Shown: piece by piece, positions 50,625 to 58,980 of the stretch
Layout of the letters: the number at the start of each line of letters is the position of its first letter
How positions within the stretch are numbered: position 1 is the first letter of the stretch
Source of the DNA: Streptomyces radicis
GTDB lineage: Bacteria > Actinomycetota > Actinomycetes > Streptomycetales > Streptomycetaceae
Assembly: GCF_003626575.1 (NCBI RefSeq)
Contig: NZ_RBDY01000021.1
Location: 48,725 to 112,724 of the forward strand
Reading direction: 5' to 3'
DNA length: 64,000 nt
Notes under the pieces: model-generated
Databases searched by the model: none
Told to the model about the DNA's origin: nothing
The model's input: only the letters and a program-made list of their open reading frames with translations
Made by a program: the position numbers and the translations under genes

Positions 50625-51954
50625 CGGCCGGGACCTCGGCCCGCTCGGTGCCCGAGGCCCAGGGTGAGTCGCGTCGGCGCTCGCGCTCGCGCTCGATCCA
50701 CCGGGTCTGCCACACGTCGTTGGCGGCGATCGTGTCGACGGCGAGCGGTCCGGTGAGGGCCGCCGCCTGCTCCTCGCTGACGGGGCGCGCGGGCGTCACG
50801 CCGCCCGCCGCGAACGCGTCGATGGCGCGCAGCAGCAGGCGCCGGTTGGCGGTGACGGCGCGGTCGGAGGCGCCGAGGCGCTCGACGGTGCGGTCCTGGA
50901 CGCGCCCCATGCTCTCGACCGCCCACTGGTCGTGGACGTTGATGTCGAGGCCCATCCCGGTGTAGGTCAGCTCGCGCTGCTCCCGCGCGTCGAAGCCCCA
51001 GTCGTTGTCCCGGTTCCGCAGGGGGCGGTAGTCGGGGAGGCTCACGCCCTCGAGGCGCTGGCGGAGCAGCGTCTCCTGGTCGGTCCGCTCGGCGAAGTCG
51101 TACCAGATCATGAACCAGTGGTGGTTCTCGTCGTCGATCGGCACGTGCCACTGGGTGAAGACCTTGGAGTTGCCGAACGGCACGACGAAGGCGTTGGGGA
51201 AGAGCAGGTTCGTCACCCGGACGTGCTTGATGTCCTCGGTCAGCTGCCGCAGCGCGAAGACGCGCAGGCCGTGGTCGGCGCTCTCCACCTCGATGTCGGG
51301 GCGGTGGTTCTCGCCGACGAGCGTCGAGAGCTTCCGGCCCGTGCCCGCGACCTCCTCGCTGAACTGCTGGCCGTAGACCTCGCGCGGGTCCTCCTGGATG
51401 AAGCGGTGGAGAAACGAGACATGGCTCGGGTCGATGCCGCCCTCGAGGCCCTGGAGCCAGTTGCACTCCCACAGGCCCTTGAAGGCGAACGTGAACTCCT
51501 CGGGGGCGACGAAGCAGTCGTAGTGCGGGAAGGGCGGCGGGTCGCCCGCGCCGAGGTAGGCGAAGACGATCCCGTTCCGCTCGACGCACGGGTAGTTGGC
51601 GATCCTGACCTTGCCGAGGAACCGGCTGTGCTCGGGCTCGGCCGGCTGCTCGACACAGCGCCCTTCGCCGTCGTAGAGCCAGCCGTGGTAGAGGCAGCGG
51701 ATGCCGTCGTCCTCGAGCCGCCCGAAGGACAGGTCGACGCCCCGGTGGGCGCAGAACCGGCTGATCAGCCCCCAGCCCTCGCGCCTCCTGAACAGCACGA
51801 GATCCTCGCCGAGCAGCCTGATCGCCTTGACGGGGCGCTCGGCGGGCATCTCCGAGGCGAGCGCGGCGGGCTGCCAGTAGGAGCGGAGCAGCGCGCCGAG
51901 CGGCGTGCCGGGGCCCGAGCGGGTGATCTTGTCGTTGTCTTCCTGCTTCAGCAT
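50617..51954 (-). CDS. Rieske non-haem iron oxygenase, alpha-subunit type
   Basis: A 445-residue oxygenase. The Rieske [2Fe-2S] ligands are Cys68 and His70 (FCAHRGVDLSFG) and Cys87 and His90 (CLYHGW). The mononuclear iron region is GIDPSHVSFLHR (His178, His183, bridging Asp175); the third iron Asp lies nearer the C-terminus. The fold resembles the phthalate-4,5-dioxygenase/caffeine N-demethylase group (single-subunit oxygenases), so N-demethylation or hydroxylation is possible. No reductase or ferredoxin gene is adjacent, so a partner must be encoded elsewhere. First of ten genes under P5. Confidence 0.9.
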   Translation of the reverse strand: MLKQEDNDKITRSGPGTPLGALLRSYWQPAALASEMPAERPVKAIRLLGEDLVLFRRREGWGLISRFCAHRGVDLSFGRLEDDGIRCLYHGWLYDGEGRCVEQPAEPEHSRFLGKVRIANYPCVERNGIVFAYLGAGDPPPFPHYDCFVAPEEFTFAFKGLWECNWLQGLEGGIDPSHVSFLHRFIQEDPREVYGQQFSEEVAGTGRKLSTLVGENHRPDIEVESADHGLRVFALRQLTEDIKHVRVTNLLFPNAFVVPFGNSKVFTQWHVPIDDENHHWFMIWYDFAERTDQETLLRQRLEGVSLPDYRPLRNRDNDWGFDAREQRELTYTGMGLDINVHDQWAVESMGRVQDRTVERLGASDRAVTANRRLLLRAIDAFAAGGVTPARPVSEEQAAALTGPLAVDTIAANDVWQTRWIERERERRRDSPWASGTERAEVPADA

Positions 51955-51990
51955 GCCGCGCGACTCCCTCGCTTCCGACCACCGGATCAG

Positions 51991-52021
51991 GTATCCGATT
52001 TGAATGCTATTGGATCCAATA
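51991..52021. promoter_or_regulatory. GntR-type operator pair P5
   Basis: The strongest site of the set: TATTGGATCCAATA (52008-52021) is a perfect 14-bp palindrome. A degenerate partner GTATCC (51991-51996), the complement of the GGATAC seen in P1, has its core centre exactly 21 bp away. Lies 37 bp upstream of the Rieske gene. Confidence 0.8.
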
Positions 52022-52041
52022 CTTGCGTGTCGAGGGCCTCG

Positions 52042-52058
52042 CCGGGCACGCCGCCCGG
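52042..52058 (-). terminator. Hairpin after the copper amine oxidase gene
   Basis: CCGGGC (52042-52047) pairs with GCCCGG (52053-52058) around a 5-nt loop, 14 nt beyond the stop of the gene ending at 52072. Confidence 0.4.
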
Positions 52059-52071
52059 GAGACGCAGGCCA

Positions 52072-54042
52072 TCACGGGGGCGTTACCCGCGTGTTCCCGT
52101 GGCATGAGCAGGACGTCGCGCCCTCGGTGGCCGGTCCCGGCGCGGCGTGGCAGCGCTCCGACGGGGGCGACGGCGGGACGTCGAGCGACGGATTGCGGTC
52201 GAAGAACCCGTCGGGTTCGAGCCGCAGCCCGATGCGCTGCACGGGCATGATCGGCCAGTCCTCGGGGCGCGCGTAGTGGTGCGAGGCGATGACGGGCCAC
52301 AGGACGAGCTGGGCACCGTCGAGGGGGCGGTCGGCGCGCTGCCACGCCGCGATGCCCTCCTCACCGAGCGGCGCCTGATTGGGGTACTCCCCCGCGATGA
52401 ACCGCTCGGCCGGGTCGTACGCCGTCGCCCACAGGTGCTTCGCCACGAACGGCGCCTTGCGCTCGACGACGCTGCCGGGCCGCGCGAACAGGCGCGTGGT
52501 GTTCGGCAGCGCGAGCCGGAACGCGGTGGGGTCCCCGAACCGGTTGACGCGCTCCGCGCTCTCGACGCGCCAGTGCACGGCGCGCGACGGGTCGTTGACG
52601 CGGGCGGCGGCCCGCTCGGACGGGATGACGGTCGGCACCATGCGGCACGCGTTGCCGTAGGGGTTGAGCGCCTCGTCCTCCTCCGTCTCGGCGTGCACCT
52701 CGACAAGGCGGTTGAGCGGGCCGTCGACCGCCGTGTCCAGGCGGATCGCGAAGTAGTGCTGGTGCGTGGGCGCCTGGACGCCGGGGCCCACCAGGCGCCC
52801 GAACGGCGGCGGCGCGCCCTCGGCGACGCCCGACACCGAGAGGATCCCCGTGAGCTTGACCTCCAGCTCGATCGAGCCGTCCTGGTAGAGGGACCAGTAG
52901 AAGCCGTAGTCGTAGTTCGCGACCGTCGCGAAGAACGAGATGACGAGCCGCCGCGAGCGGCGCACATCGGCCTCGCCCGTCCGCGTGTTGACGTGCTTCC
53001 AGAGGACGGAGAAGTCCTCCTCGTGCAGGCAGACGCCGTTGCTGATCGTCTTCACCTCGCCGAGGCCGTCGAGCACGTGCGCGTCGAAGTAGTGGATCTC
53101 CCCCAGGCAGTCGCAGCCCAGCTCGAGCGACGCGGTGAGCGGTCCCGCGCCGTACTCGCCCCAGTCGAAGAAGTTCTTGCGATAGGCCGTCGGGTCGGAG
53201 TCGAGGTAGGGCACATACATCTCGTTGACGGCGGCGCGCCGCAGCACGGGCCGCACCGCGTCGCCGTCGCGATAGGTGAGCTCGTGCAGCACCAGCCCCT
53301 CGCGGTGGGTGAAGCCGACGCGGAACGACCAGTTCTGCCACGTGACCTCGTGCCCCTCCACGGTGAAGCCGGGGCCGGCGGGCTGGGTGATCTCCAACGG
53401 CGCGACCTCGCGGTCCGCGCCCCACGTGCCCGAGCGGTAGGCACCGGTCTCGCCCGGCACAGGAAGCACGCCGTGGTCCTCGACGCGGACGACGTCGAGC
53501 GTCTCGAGGTCCACGATGGGCACGAGGCCCGCGACCGGGCGCGCGTAGCCGTTGTCGTCCTCCGACTCGCGGTGCCACACGGTGCCCCAGCTGAGCCGCC
53601 TGTCCTTCAGGTCCTCGGGCTCGAAGCCCGTGATCGACTCCGGGTCGACCCACACCAGCGAGGTGTCGTGGATCCCGCGCCTGGCCAGGGCCTCCTTCAG
53701 CAGCGGGTGCTCGCGGGCCGCCCGCGCGACCAGGCGCGCCTCCTCGGACGAGACGCCGGGCCGCTTGGCGTCGACGGGCCGCCACGCCACCAGGGACGCG
53801 GGCCGGTCGGAACCGGCCGTCCACGCGGTGACCTCCCACGCCTCGTGCGCGTCGGGGTTCATGACGACGAGCCGCGCCGGGCGGCCCTGGCCCGGCGCGA
53901 GGCCGCGGGCGAGCCCCTCCTCGACGGCCATCCCCCAGAAGCGGGGACGGGCGCCGATGCGCTCGTCCCGCCGGACAAGGGCGACGACGCCGCCGATCTC
54001 CTCGGGGTCGAGCGGGTCGCTCCACCGACGTGTCGTGGTCAT
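52072..54042 (-). CDS. Copper-containing primary amine oxidase
   Basis: A 656-residue TPQ-copper amine oxidase. The cofactor precursor Tyr377 lies in TVANYDYGFYW, matching the T-x-x-N-Y-(D/E)-Y consensus. The catalytic base Asp293 is in FFDWGEYGAG. Copper ligands are His427 and His429 (THQHYF) plus a His near 588-589 (SHHYARPEDWPIMP). Oxidises a primary amine to aldehyde, NH3 and H2O2. GAGGAGGAG precedes ATG 54042, which overlaps the preceding stop. Last gene of the P6 operon. The C-terminal 20 residues are Cys/His-rich (SCSCHGN). Confidence 0.93.
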   Translation of the reverse strand: MTTTRRWSDPLDPEEIGGVVALVRRDERIGARPRFWGMAVEEGLARGLAPGQGRPARLVVMNPDAHEAWEVTAWTAGSDRPASLVAWRPVDAKRPGVSSEEARLVARAAREHPLLKEALARRGIHDTSLVWVDPESITGFEPEDLKDRRLSWGTVWHRESEDDNGYARPVAGLVPIVDLETLDVVRVEDHGVLPVPGETGAYRSGTWGADREVAPLEITQPAGPGFTVEGHEVTWQNWSFRVGFTHREGLVLHELTYRDGDAVRPVLRRAAVNEMYVPYLDSDPTAYRKNFFDWGEYGAGPLTASLELGCDCLGEIHYFDAHVLDGLGEVKTISNGVCLHEEDFSVLWKHVNTRTGEADVRRSRRLVISFFATVANYDYGFYWSLYQDGSIELEVKLTGILSVSGVAEGAPPPFGRLVGPGVQAPTHQHYFAIRLDTAVDGPLNRLVEVHAETEEDEALNPYGNACRMVPTVIPSERAAARVNDPSRAVHWRVESAERVNRFGDPTAFRLALPNTTRLFARPGSVVERKAPFVAKHLWATAYDPAERFIAGEYPNQAPLGEEGIAAWQRADRPLDGAQLVLWPVIASHHYARPEDWPIMPVQRIGLRLEPDGFFDRNPSLDVPPSPPSERCHAAPGPATEGATSCSCHGNTRVTPP

Positions 54043-55577
54043 TTCTCCTCCTCGGGGTGGCGTACGCGGGGCGGGACGACGGCGCTCGCGCCGTCGGCAC
54101 GGGGGTCGCTCGCCCCTTCGAGCGCGGGACCCGCGGGTCCCGTGCGCCGCCGCACGACCTGGACGTGGCCCGCGGCGTCGGCCCGGGCGGGGAGGCGGGC
54201 CACGGGCAGCCCCGCCGCCCGCGCCGCAGCGGTGACCTCGGCGCCGACCCCGGGCTCGGCGGCGAGGGTGAGCTCGGCGTGGCCGAGGTCGACGTCGCCG
54301 ACCACCCAGCGCGGACGGGCCAGGATGTCGGCCAGCGGCCGGGCCGCGTCCGTCATCGCGGGGACGAGCTGGGCCAGGATCCAGGGCTGGGCCCGCCCGC
54401 CCTGGCAGCCCGCGACGACCGTGGTCGCGGCCGAGTGGACGATGACGGGACACAGCGTGTGCGGGGGCCGCGCCCCCGGCGCGAGGCGGGCGGGCGACGC
54501 GGGGTCGAGGCTGAACGCCGCGCCGCGGTTGTGCAGCACGACCCCGGTCCCGGGGTCGAGCAGCCCGGCGCCGAAGCTCTGGAAGACGCTCTGCACGATC
54601 GTGACGCCCCAACCGGCGTCGTCGGCCGCCGCCACCGCCACGGTGTCGCCCGCGGCGCGCGGCTCTGCCCGCCCCGCGGCGGGCGCCGCGTCGAGCCGCA
54701 GCAGGGCCTCGAGGTCGGCGCCGCCCGAGCGCGGGTCGCCCAGGTGCGCGGCCCTGGCGGCGACGCCGAGCAGGCTGGCCTCGAGCACGCGCGCGGGTGC
54801 GGGTTCGCCTCCCGCATGCGCCGCGGCGCGTGCGACGCCGATGAGCACGGGACCCACGGAGGGCGGCGGCGCGACGGACCAGGCGCCTCCGGCGACCTCG
54901 CGCGTCACCGCGGGGGACGTCTCGGGTCGGTAGTCGGCGAAGTCCGCGAGCGTGTGCGCGCCGCCCCGCGCGCGCAGCGTCCCGACCAACGCCCGCGCGG
55001 TGTCGCCCTCATAGGCGTCGCGCGGATCGGCGGCGAGCCGCCGCAGCGTCGCCCCGAGCGCGGGCTGGCGCAGCAGCGCCCCACGCGCCAGTGGCTCCCC
55101 GCCGGGCGCGAACACCGCGCGGAGGCCCGGGTCGGCCAGGACCGCGGCGCGGCGGGCGCGGAGCGCGCGTTCGAGGCCCGCGCTCACCGGGGTGCCGTCA
55201 TCGGCCACGCCCGCGGCGTCGCCGAACGCCGCGCCGAGCGGCAAGCGGCTTCCCAGGCGGGCCAGTTCGAGCCATCCGGCGACGATCCCCGGCACGGTCA
55301 CCGCGTGCGCGCCTTGGCGCGGCACGGCGGCCCACGTGGCCGACGCGCGGTCGATCGCGCGGGGCGCCGTGCCCGCCGCGACGACCGCGGTCGTCGCGCC
55401 ATCGGGCGAGCGGACCAGGGCGACGAGGTCCCCGCCGAGCGCGCACTGGTGCGGGTAGACGACGGTGAGCATGACCGCGGCGGCGAGGGCGGCGTCGATC
55501 GCGTTGCCGCCCGCCGCGACGGCGCGCTCGCCCGCGGCGACGGCGTCGCGGTGCGGGGCGGCGAGGGCGAGGGCCAT
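54039..55577 (-). CDS. Gamma-glutamyltransferase-like Ntn hydrolase (second, divergent copy)
   Basis: A 512-residue Ggt-family protein. AVAAGGNAIDAALAAAVMLTVVYPHQCALGGDLVAL is the family's large-subunit opening. The nucleophile is most likely Thr312 in AAGDTVAVAAADDAGWGVTIVQSVF. It is divergent: the spacing and Gly-Asp-Thr context differ from the Thr-Thr-His type, and the region after it is shortened. One nt after the sarcosine-oxidase-like gene and overlapping the amine oxidase gene. Gamma-glutamyl amide hydrolysis is a guess from family. Confidence 0.82.
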   Translation of the reverse strand: MALALAAPHRDAVAAGERAVAAGGNAIDAALAAAVMLTVVYPHQCALGGDLVALVRSPDGATTAVVAAGTAPRAIDRASATWAAVPRQGAHAVTVPGIVAGWLELARLGSRLPLGAAFGDAAGVADDGTPVSAGLERALRARRAAVLADPGLRAVFAPGGEPLARGALLRQPALGATLRRLAADPRDAYEGDTARALVGTLRARGGAHTLADFADYRPETSPAVTREVAGGAWSVAPPPSVGPVLIGVARAAAHAGGEPAPARVLEASLLGVAARAAHLGDPRSGGADLEALLRLDAAPAAGRAEPRAAGDTVAVAAADDAGWGVTIVQSVFQSFGAGLLDPGTGVVLHNRGAAFSLDPASPARLAPGARPPHTLCPVIVHSAATTVVAGCQGGRAQPWILAQLVPAMTDAARPLADILARPRWVVGDVDLGHAELTLAAEPGVGAEVTAAARAAGLPVARLPARADAAGHVQVVRRRTGPAGPALEGASDPRADGASAVVPPRVRHPEEEK

Positions 55578-55578
55578 G

Positions 55579-56679
55579 TCAGAGCCCCCGCCGGGCCGTC
55601 GAGACGAAGTCCAGGTCGGGGCGCGGAACGCCGTCGCACAGGTCGGCGACCGCGTCGCCGAGGGCGGGCCCGAACTTGAAGCCGTGCCCCGAGCAGGCCG
55701 CCACGACCACGACCCCGGGGGCGTCGGCGAGCGGGCCGATGACGAAACGCCTGTCCTCCGTCATCGTGTAGAGGCACGCGACGGCCTCGACCGGCGTCGT
55801 GTCGAGGCCCGGCACACAGGAGGCGAGGAGCTCGCGCAGCTCCGCGATCTCCCGCGGGCTCGGCGGGGCGGGCGGCTCCTCGGGGTCCCAGCTGGGCCCC
55901 GCGTCGACGCCGATCTTCACGCCGTTCCCCAGGGCATCGGGAACGCCGAAGAGCAGGCCTTCGGGACGGTCGACGGAGAAGGCGCCGAGGCGCGGCGGCA
56001 TCCCGACCGGCTGGCCCGCCCGCACGGTCACCGTGAGGATGCGCCACACCTCGAACAGGGGCGCGAGCGACGGCACGAGCGCGCCCGACCACGGACCGGC
56101 CGCGATCACCAGGCGGGCCGCCGTCAGCACTCCGTCGTCGGTCGCGACGCGGACGCCCGCGCCCTTCGGCTCCCAGCCGCGCACCCGCGCGCCGTGCCGC
56201 AGCTCCGCGCCGTGGGCGAGCGCCGCCCCGCGCAGCGCCGCGAGCGCGCTCGCGGCCTCGATGACACCGGCGCCGGGGTCGTGGACCGCCCGGTAGCCCT
56301 CGGGCACGGCGAGTCCCGGCATGCGGCGGGCCAGCTCGCCCCGGTCGTCGACGGCCACGCACCCGGGGCCCTGGAGCCGCGATGTGCCGCGGTGCGCGAA
56401 GAGCCCGCCCGTGCGGCGCACGAGCCGCTCGCCGGACTCCGCCTCGAGGGCGGCCCAGGCCGCGAACGCGCGGTCGACAAGGCCGTTCCACACGGGGTGG
56501 GGGTAGGCGCGGCGGATCATGCGGGTACGGCCGTGCGAGGACCCCCGGTGGTGTCCAGGCCCGAAGCGGTCGAGCGCGATCACGCGGCGCCCCCGGCGCG
56601 CCAGGCTCGCCGCGGCGGCGCTGCCGTGCACGCCAAGTCCGATGACGACGACGTCCGCGTCGTCGGGGCGCCCGGTCAT
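55579..56679 (-). CDS. Monomeric sarcosine oxidase / N-methyl-amino-acid oxidase-like flavoprotein
   Basis: A 366-residue FAD enzyme. It has VVVIGLGVHGSAAAASLARRG and the MSOX signature GSSHGRTRMIRRAY. The cysteine that carries covalent FAD in this family is Cys302 (ACLYTMTEDRRFVIG), and the lysine at the O2-activation site is Lys335 (CSGHGFKFGPAL). Such enzymes oxidatively demethylate N-methyl amino acids, giving formaldehyde and H2O2. ATG overlaps the preceding aminotransferase-like stop. This is among the best clues that the island handles N-methylated compounds. Confidence 0.9.
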   Translation of the reverse strand: MTGRPDDADVVVIGLGVHGSAAAASLARRGRRVIALDRFGPGHHRGSSHGRTRMIRRAYPHPVWNGLVDRAFAAWAALEAESGERLVRRTGGLFAHRGTSRLQGPGCVAVDDRGELARRMPGLAVPEGYRAVHDPGAGVIEAASALAALRGAALAHGAELRHGARVRGWEPKGAGVRVATDDGVLTAARLVIAAGPWSGALVPSLAPLFEVWRILTVTVRAGQPVGMPPRLGAFSVDRPEGLLFGVPDALGNGVKIGVDAGPSWDPEEPPAPPSPREIAELRELLASCVPGLDTTPVEAVACLYTMTEDRRFVIGPLADAPGVVVVAACSGHGFKFGPALGDAVADLCDGVPRPDLDFVSTARRGL

Positions 56680-57926
56680 CCGTGCGCCTCCCCGCCGCGC
56701 CCCGCGGCGACCGCCCGGACGGCGTCGACGAGCGCGCCGAGGTCGGCCTCGTCGTTGTAGACGTGGACCGACGCCCGGACGACCGAGGGCAGCGCCCGCG
56801 CGCCGAGGTCCCACTGGCCGTGCGTCGCGGGCACCGAGACGACGCGGACGTTCCTGGCGGCGAGCGCCTCCACCACCGCGCGGCACTCCACCCCGTCGAC
56901 GACAAAGGTCACGATCGCGGACACGGCGCCCTCGGGGTCGGCGATCGTCACCCCCGGGATGTCCGCGAGCGCGGAGCGCAGCAGCCCGGCGCGTCCGCGC
57001 AGCCACCGCTCGGTGCGCTCGGGCGAGCGGGCGATGGCCTCGCGCAGCGCGGCCCCGAGGCCGAGGCGCGCGGCGACGGCGCTCTCCCACGACTCGAACC
57101 GCCGCGCGTCCTGGCTGAGCTCCCAGCCGGACGCCGACACCCAACGGGCCCCGCGCACATCGGGGGCGGTCGGCGTCATCCGCTCGAACAGCGACTCGCT
57201 GACATAGGCGAAGCCGGTGCCGCGAGGGCCGCGCAGGAACTTGCGGCCCGTCGTCACGAGCGCGTCGCAGCCGATGGCCCCCACGTCGACGTTCAGGTGC
57301 CCCACGGACTGCGTCGCGTCGAGGATGTAGGTGGCCCGGTGGCGCCTGGCGATCTCGCCGATGCCCTCGGCGGGCTCGACGAGCCCCGAGGACGTGGGGA
57401 TGTGCGAGACCGTGAGGATCGAGGGCCGCTCGTCCGCGAGCAGCGCGTCGAGCGCGTCGAGGTCGACCCTCCTCCGGTGGTCGACGGGCGCGACGACCAG
57501 GTCGAGGCCGCGCTCCCTGGCCATCGTCATGAGGTGCAGCGCGTGGCTGACATAGGTCGTGCTCGACGCGATGACGCGCGCGCCGCGCCCCGGCCTGAGC
57601 GCGTCGAGGAGGACCCGCAGGCCCGTCGACGCGCTGTCGAACAGGGCGATCTCATGGGCCCCCACGCCGATGAGCTCGGCGGCCGCGGCGTAGACGTCCT
57701 CGGTCCGCTCGCGGGCCACCGCCGCGGCCTCGTAGCCGCCGTACCGCTCCTCGAGACGCAGATGGTCAACGACGGCAGCCATGACGCCGTGCGAGGGCAA
57801 CGCGGAGCCCGCGGCGTTGAAGTGGTGCGACAGACCCGCGCCGACGGTGCGCGCGCGCTCGGCGGCGACATCTGTCTCCGTCCCCGTGCCTGGGGAGGTG
57901 ACAGGTACCGCCTCGATCGAATCCAT
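56676..57926 (-). CDS. Class V aminotransferase-fold PLP enzyme
   Basis: A 416-residue fold-type I PLP protein of the class V/cysteine-desulfurase group. SHHFNAAGSALPSHGVMAAV is the N-terminal substrate-loop signature. SASTGLRVLLDAL holds the phosphate cup, YILDATQSVGHLNVDVGAIGCDALVTTGRKFLRGPRGTGF contains the PLP Asp and the Schiff-base Lys, and VRASVHVYNDEADLGALV ends the fold. The sequence is closest to the EgtE/isopenicillin-epimerase-like branch (lyase or aminotransferase; not resolvable). First gene of the four-gene P6 operon. Confidence 0.85.
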   Translation of the reverse strand: MDSIEAVPVTSPGTGTETDVAAERARTVGAGLSHHFNAAGSALPSHGVMAAVVDHLRLEERYGGYEAAAVARERTEDVYAAAAELIGVGAHEIALFDSASTGLRVLLDALRPGRGARVIASSTTYVSHALHLMTMARERGLDLVVAPVDHRRRVDLDALDALLADERPSILTVSHIPTSSGLVEPAEGIGEIARRHRATYILDATQSVGHLNVDVGAIGCDALVTTGRKFLRGPRGTGFAYVSESLFERMTPTAPDVRGARWVSASGWELSQDARRFESWESAVAARLGLGAALREAIARSPERTERWLRGRAGLLRSALADIPGVTIADPEGAVSAIVTFVVDGVECRAVVEALAARNVRVVSVPATHGQWDLGARALPSVVRASVHVYNDEADLGALVDAVRAVAAGRGGEAHG

Positions 57927-57944
57927 CTCTCATCACCCTTCCGT

Positions 57945-57975
57945 GGGGATCCAAAACTAACATGCTTGGATCCAA
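57945..57975. promoter_or_regulatory. GntR-type operator pair P6
   Basis: GGGGATCCAA (57945-57954) and TTGGATCCAA (57966-57975), core centres 21 bp apart, 19 bp upstream of the class V aminotransferase-like gene. The A/T-rich minus-strand spacer (TTAGTT) is a -10 candidate lying between the dyads. Confidence 0.8.
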
Positions 57976-58068
57976 CCTGGCCACGGAAGCATGCACGGAA
58001 CGGGTGGGGCACCGAAGGACCGCACGGCGGCGGCGACGAGGACGGCGGGCCGCGGCCACGCCGGGCCC

Positions 58069-58088
58069 CGCCCGCCCGAGGGCGGGCG
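58069..58088 (-). terminator. Strong hairpin after the GntR gene
   Basis: CGCCCGCC (58069-58076) pairs perfectly with GGCGGGCG (58081-58088) around CGAG, 24 nt beyond the GntR stop. It separates gntR transcription from operon P6. Confidence 0.65.
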
Positions 58089-58112
58089 CCCACCCGAGCG
58101 TGCCGCGAGGCG

Positions 58113-58850
58113 TTACTGCGCTCCCGCTCCGCCGCGGAAGACCGTCGACGAGCGCTTCTCGTACCACTCGGCCAGCTGCTCGCCCGCCTTCACGACGTGC
58201 TCGCGCATCTCGGCCGCCGCGGCCTCGGCGTCCCCCGCGGCGAGGGCGGCCACGATGCGCTCGTGTTCGCGGAAGTTCTCGTCGCGATGGCGCGTGTCGC
58301 TGACGATGAGCTGGGCCGAGACATTGCGCGGAAAGGTCTCGTTGACGTCGTTGACGACCTTGGCGAGACGGGCGTTGCCCGAGATGTCGGCGATCAGGGT
58401 GTGGAAGCGGTCGTTGTCCCCCTGGCTGACCGGGAGGCCGACCGGCTCGCCCCTGCTCTCGGCGACGGAGTGGTCGTACATCTCCTGATTGACGCGGCGC
58501 AGCTCCTCCATCTGCTCGCCGGTGATCCGGCTGACCGCCCGCGCGGCGGCGAGCGCCTCGAGCTCCGCGCGCACCTCGTAGGCCTCGCGCACCTCCCAGG
58601 GCGCCGGGACCCGCACGACCGCGCCGCGATTGGGCAGCACCTCGATGAGGCCGCCGCTCTGCAACTGACGCAACGCCTCGCGCACCGGCGTCCTGCTGAC
58701 GCCGAAGTCGGCGGCGAGCTCCGCCTGGCGCAGCTGGGCGCCGATGGCGATCTCGCCCGACATGATCCGACCGCGAATGCGGCCTGCGAGGTCGTCGACG
58801 AGCGCATGACCGTTCTTGGCCTCGACGTTCAGGCCAGCGGTGTCGGACAT
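58113..58850 (-). CDS. FCD-subfamily GntR regulator, likely master regulator of the island
   Basis: A 245-residue FadR/FCD-type GntR protein. The winged helix is at about residues 15-80 (IRGRIMSGEIAIGAQLRQAELAADFGVSRTPVREALRQLQSGGLIEVLPNRGAVV). The FCD effector domain follows: YEVRAELEALAAARAVSRI, then DNDRFHTLIADISGNARLAKVV and HERIVAALAAGDAEAAAAEMREHV, which carry the Asp/His residues that bind a metal and carboxylate ligand. ATG at 58850 is chosen for its AAGGGAG; the frame stays open upstream to 59033. It sits at the end of the island and behind operator pair P7, so it probably regulates itself and the six other promoters. The effector is unknown, perhaps a carboxylate intermediate. Confidence 0.9.
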   Translation of the reverse strand: MSDTAGLNVEAKNGHALVDDLAGRIRGRIMSGEIAIGAQLRQAELAADFGVSRTPVREALRQLQSGGLIEVLPNRGAVVRVPAPWEVREAYEVRAELEALAAARAVSRITGEQMEELRRVNQEMYDHSVAESRGEPVGLPVSQGDNDRFHTLIADISGNARLAKVVNDVNETFPRNVSAQLIVSDTRHRDENFREHERIVAALAAGDAEAAAAEMREHVVKAGEQLAEWYEKRSSTVFRGGAGAQ

Positions 58851-58876
58851 CCGCGGACTCGCTCCCTTCAACTCAC

Positions 58877-58909
58877 CTGGAATCCAGCTGGAATCCATCC
58901 GGAATGGAA
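58877..58909. repeat. Three 11-bp direct repeats in the gntR leader
   Basis: CTGGAATCCAG (58877), CTGGAATCCAT (58888) and CCGGAATGGAA (58899) follow one another with an 11-bp period, one helical turn each. Each is a near-palindrome related to, but one base longer than, the TGGATCCA core. They lie between operator P7 and the gntR ribosome-binding site. Confidence 0.65.
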
Positions 58910-58980
58910 CGGCGCACGGCGGCGGCTCCCGTGAGCGCGGAACTCCATCGCGGCGCGTGCAACCGCCAGGAAAGCCTAGC

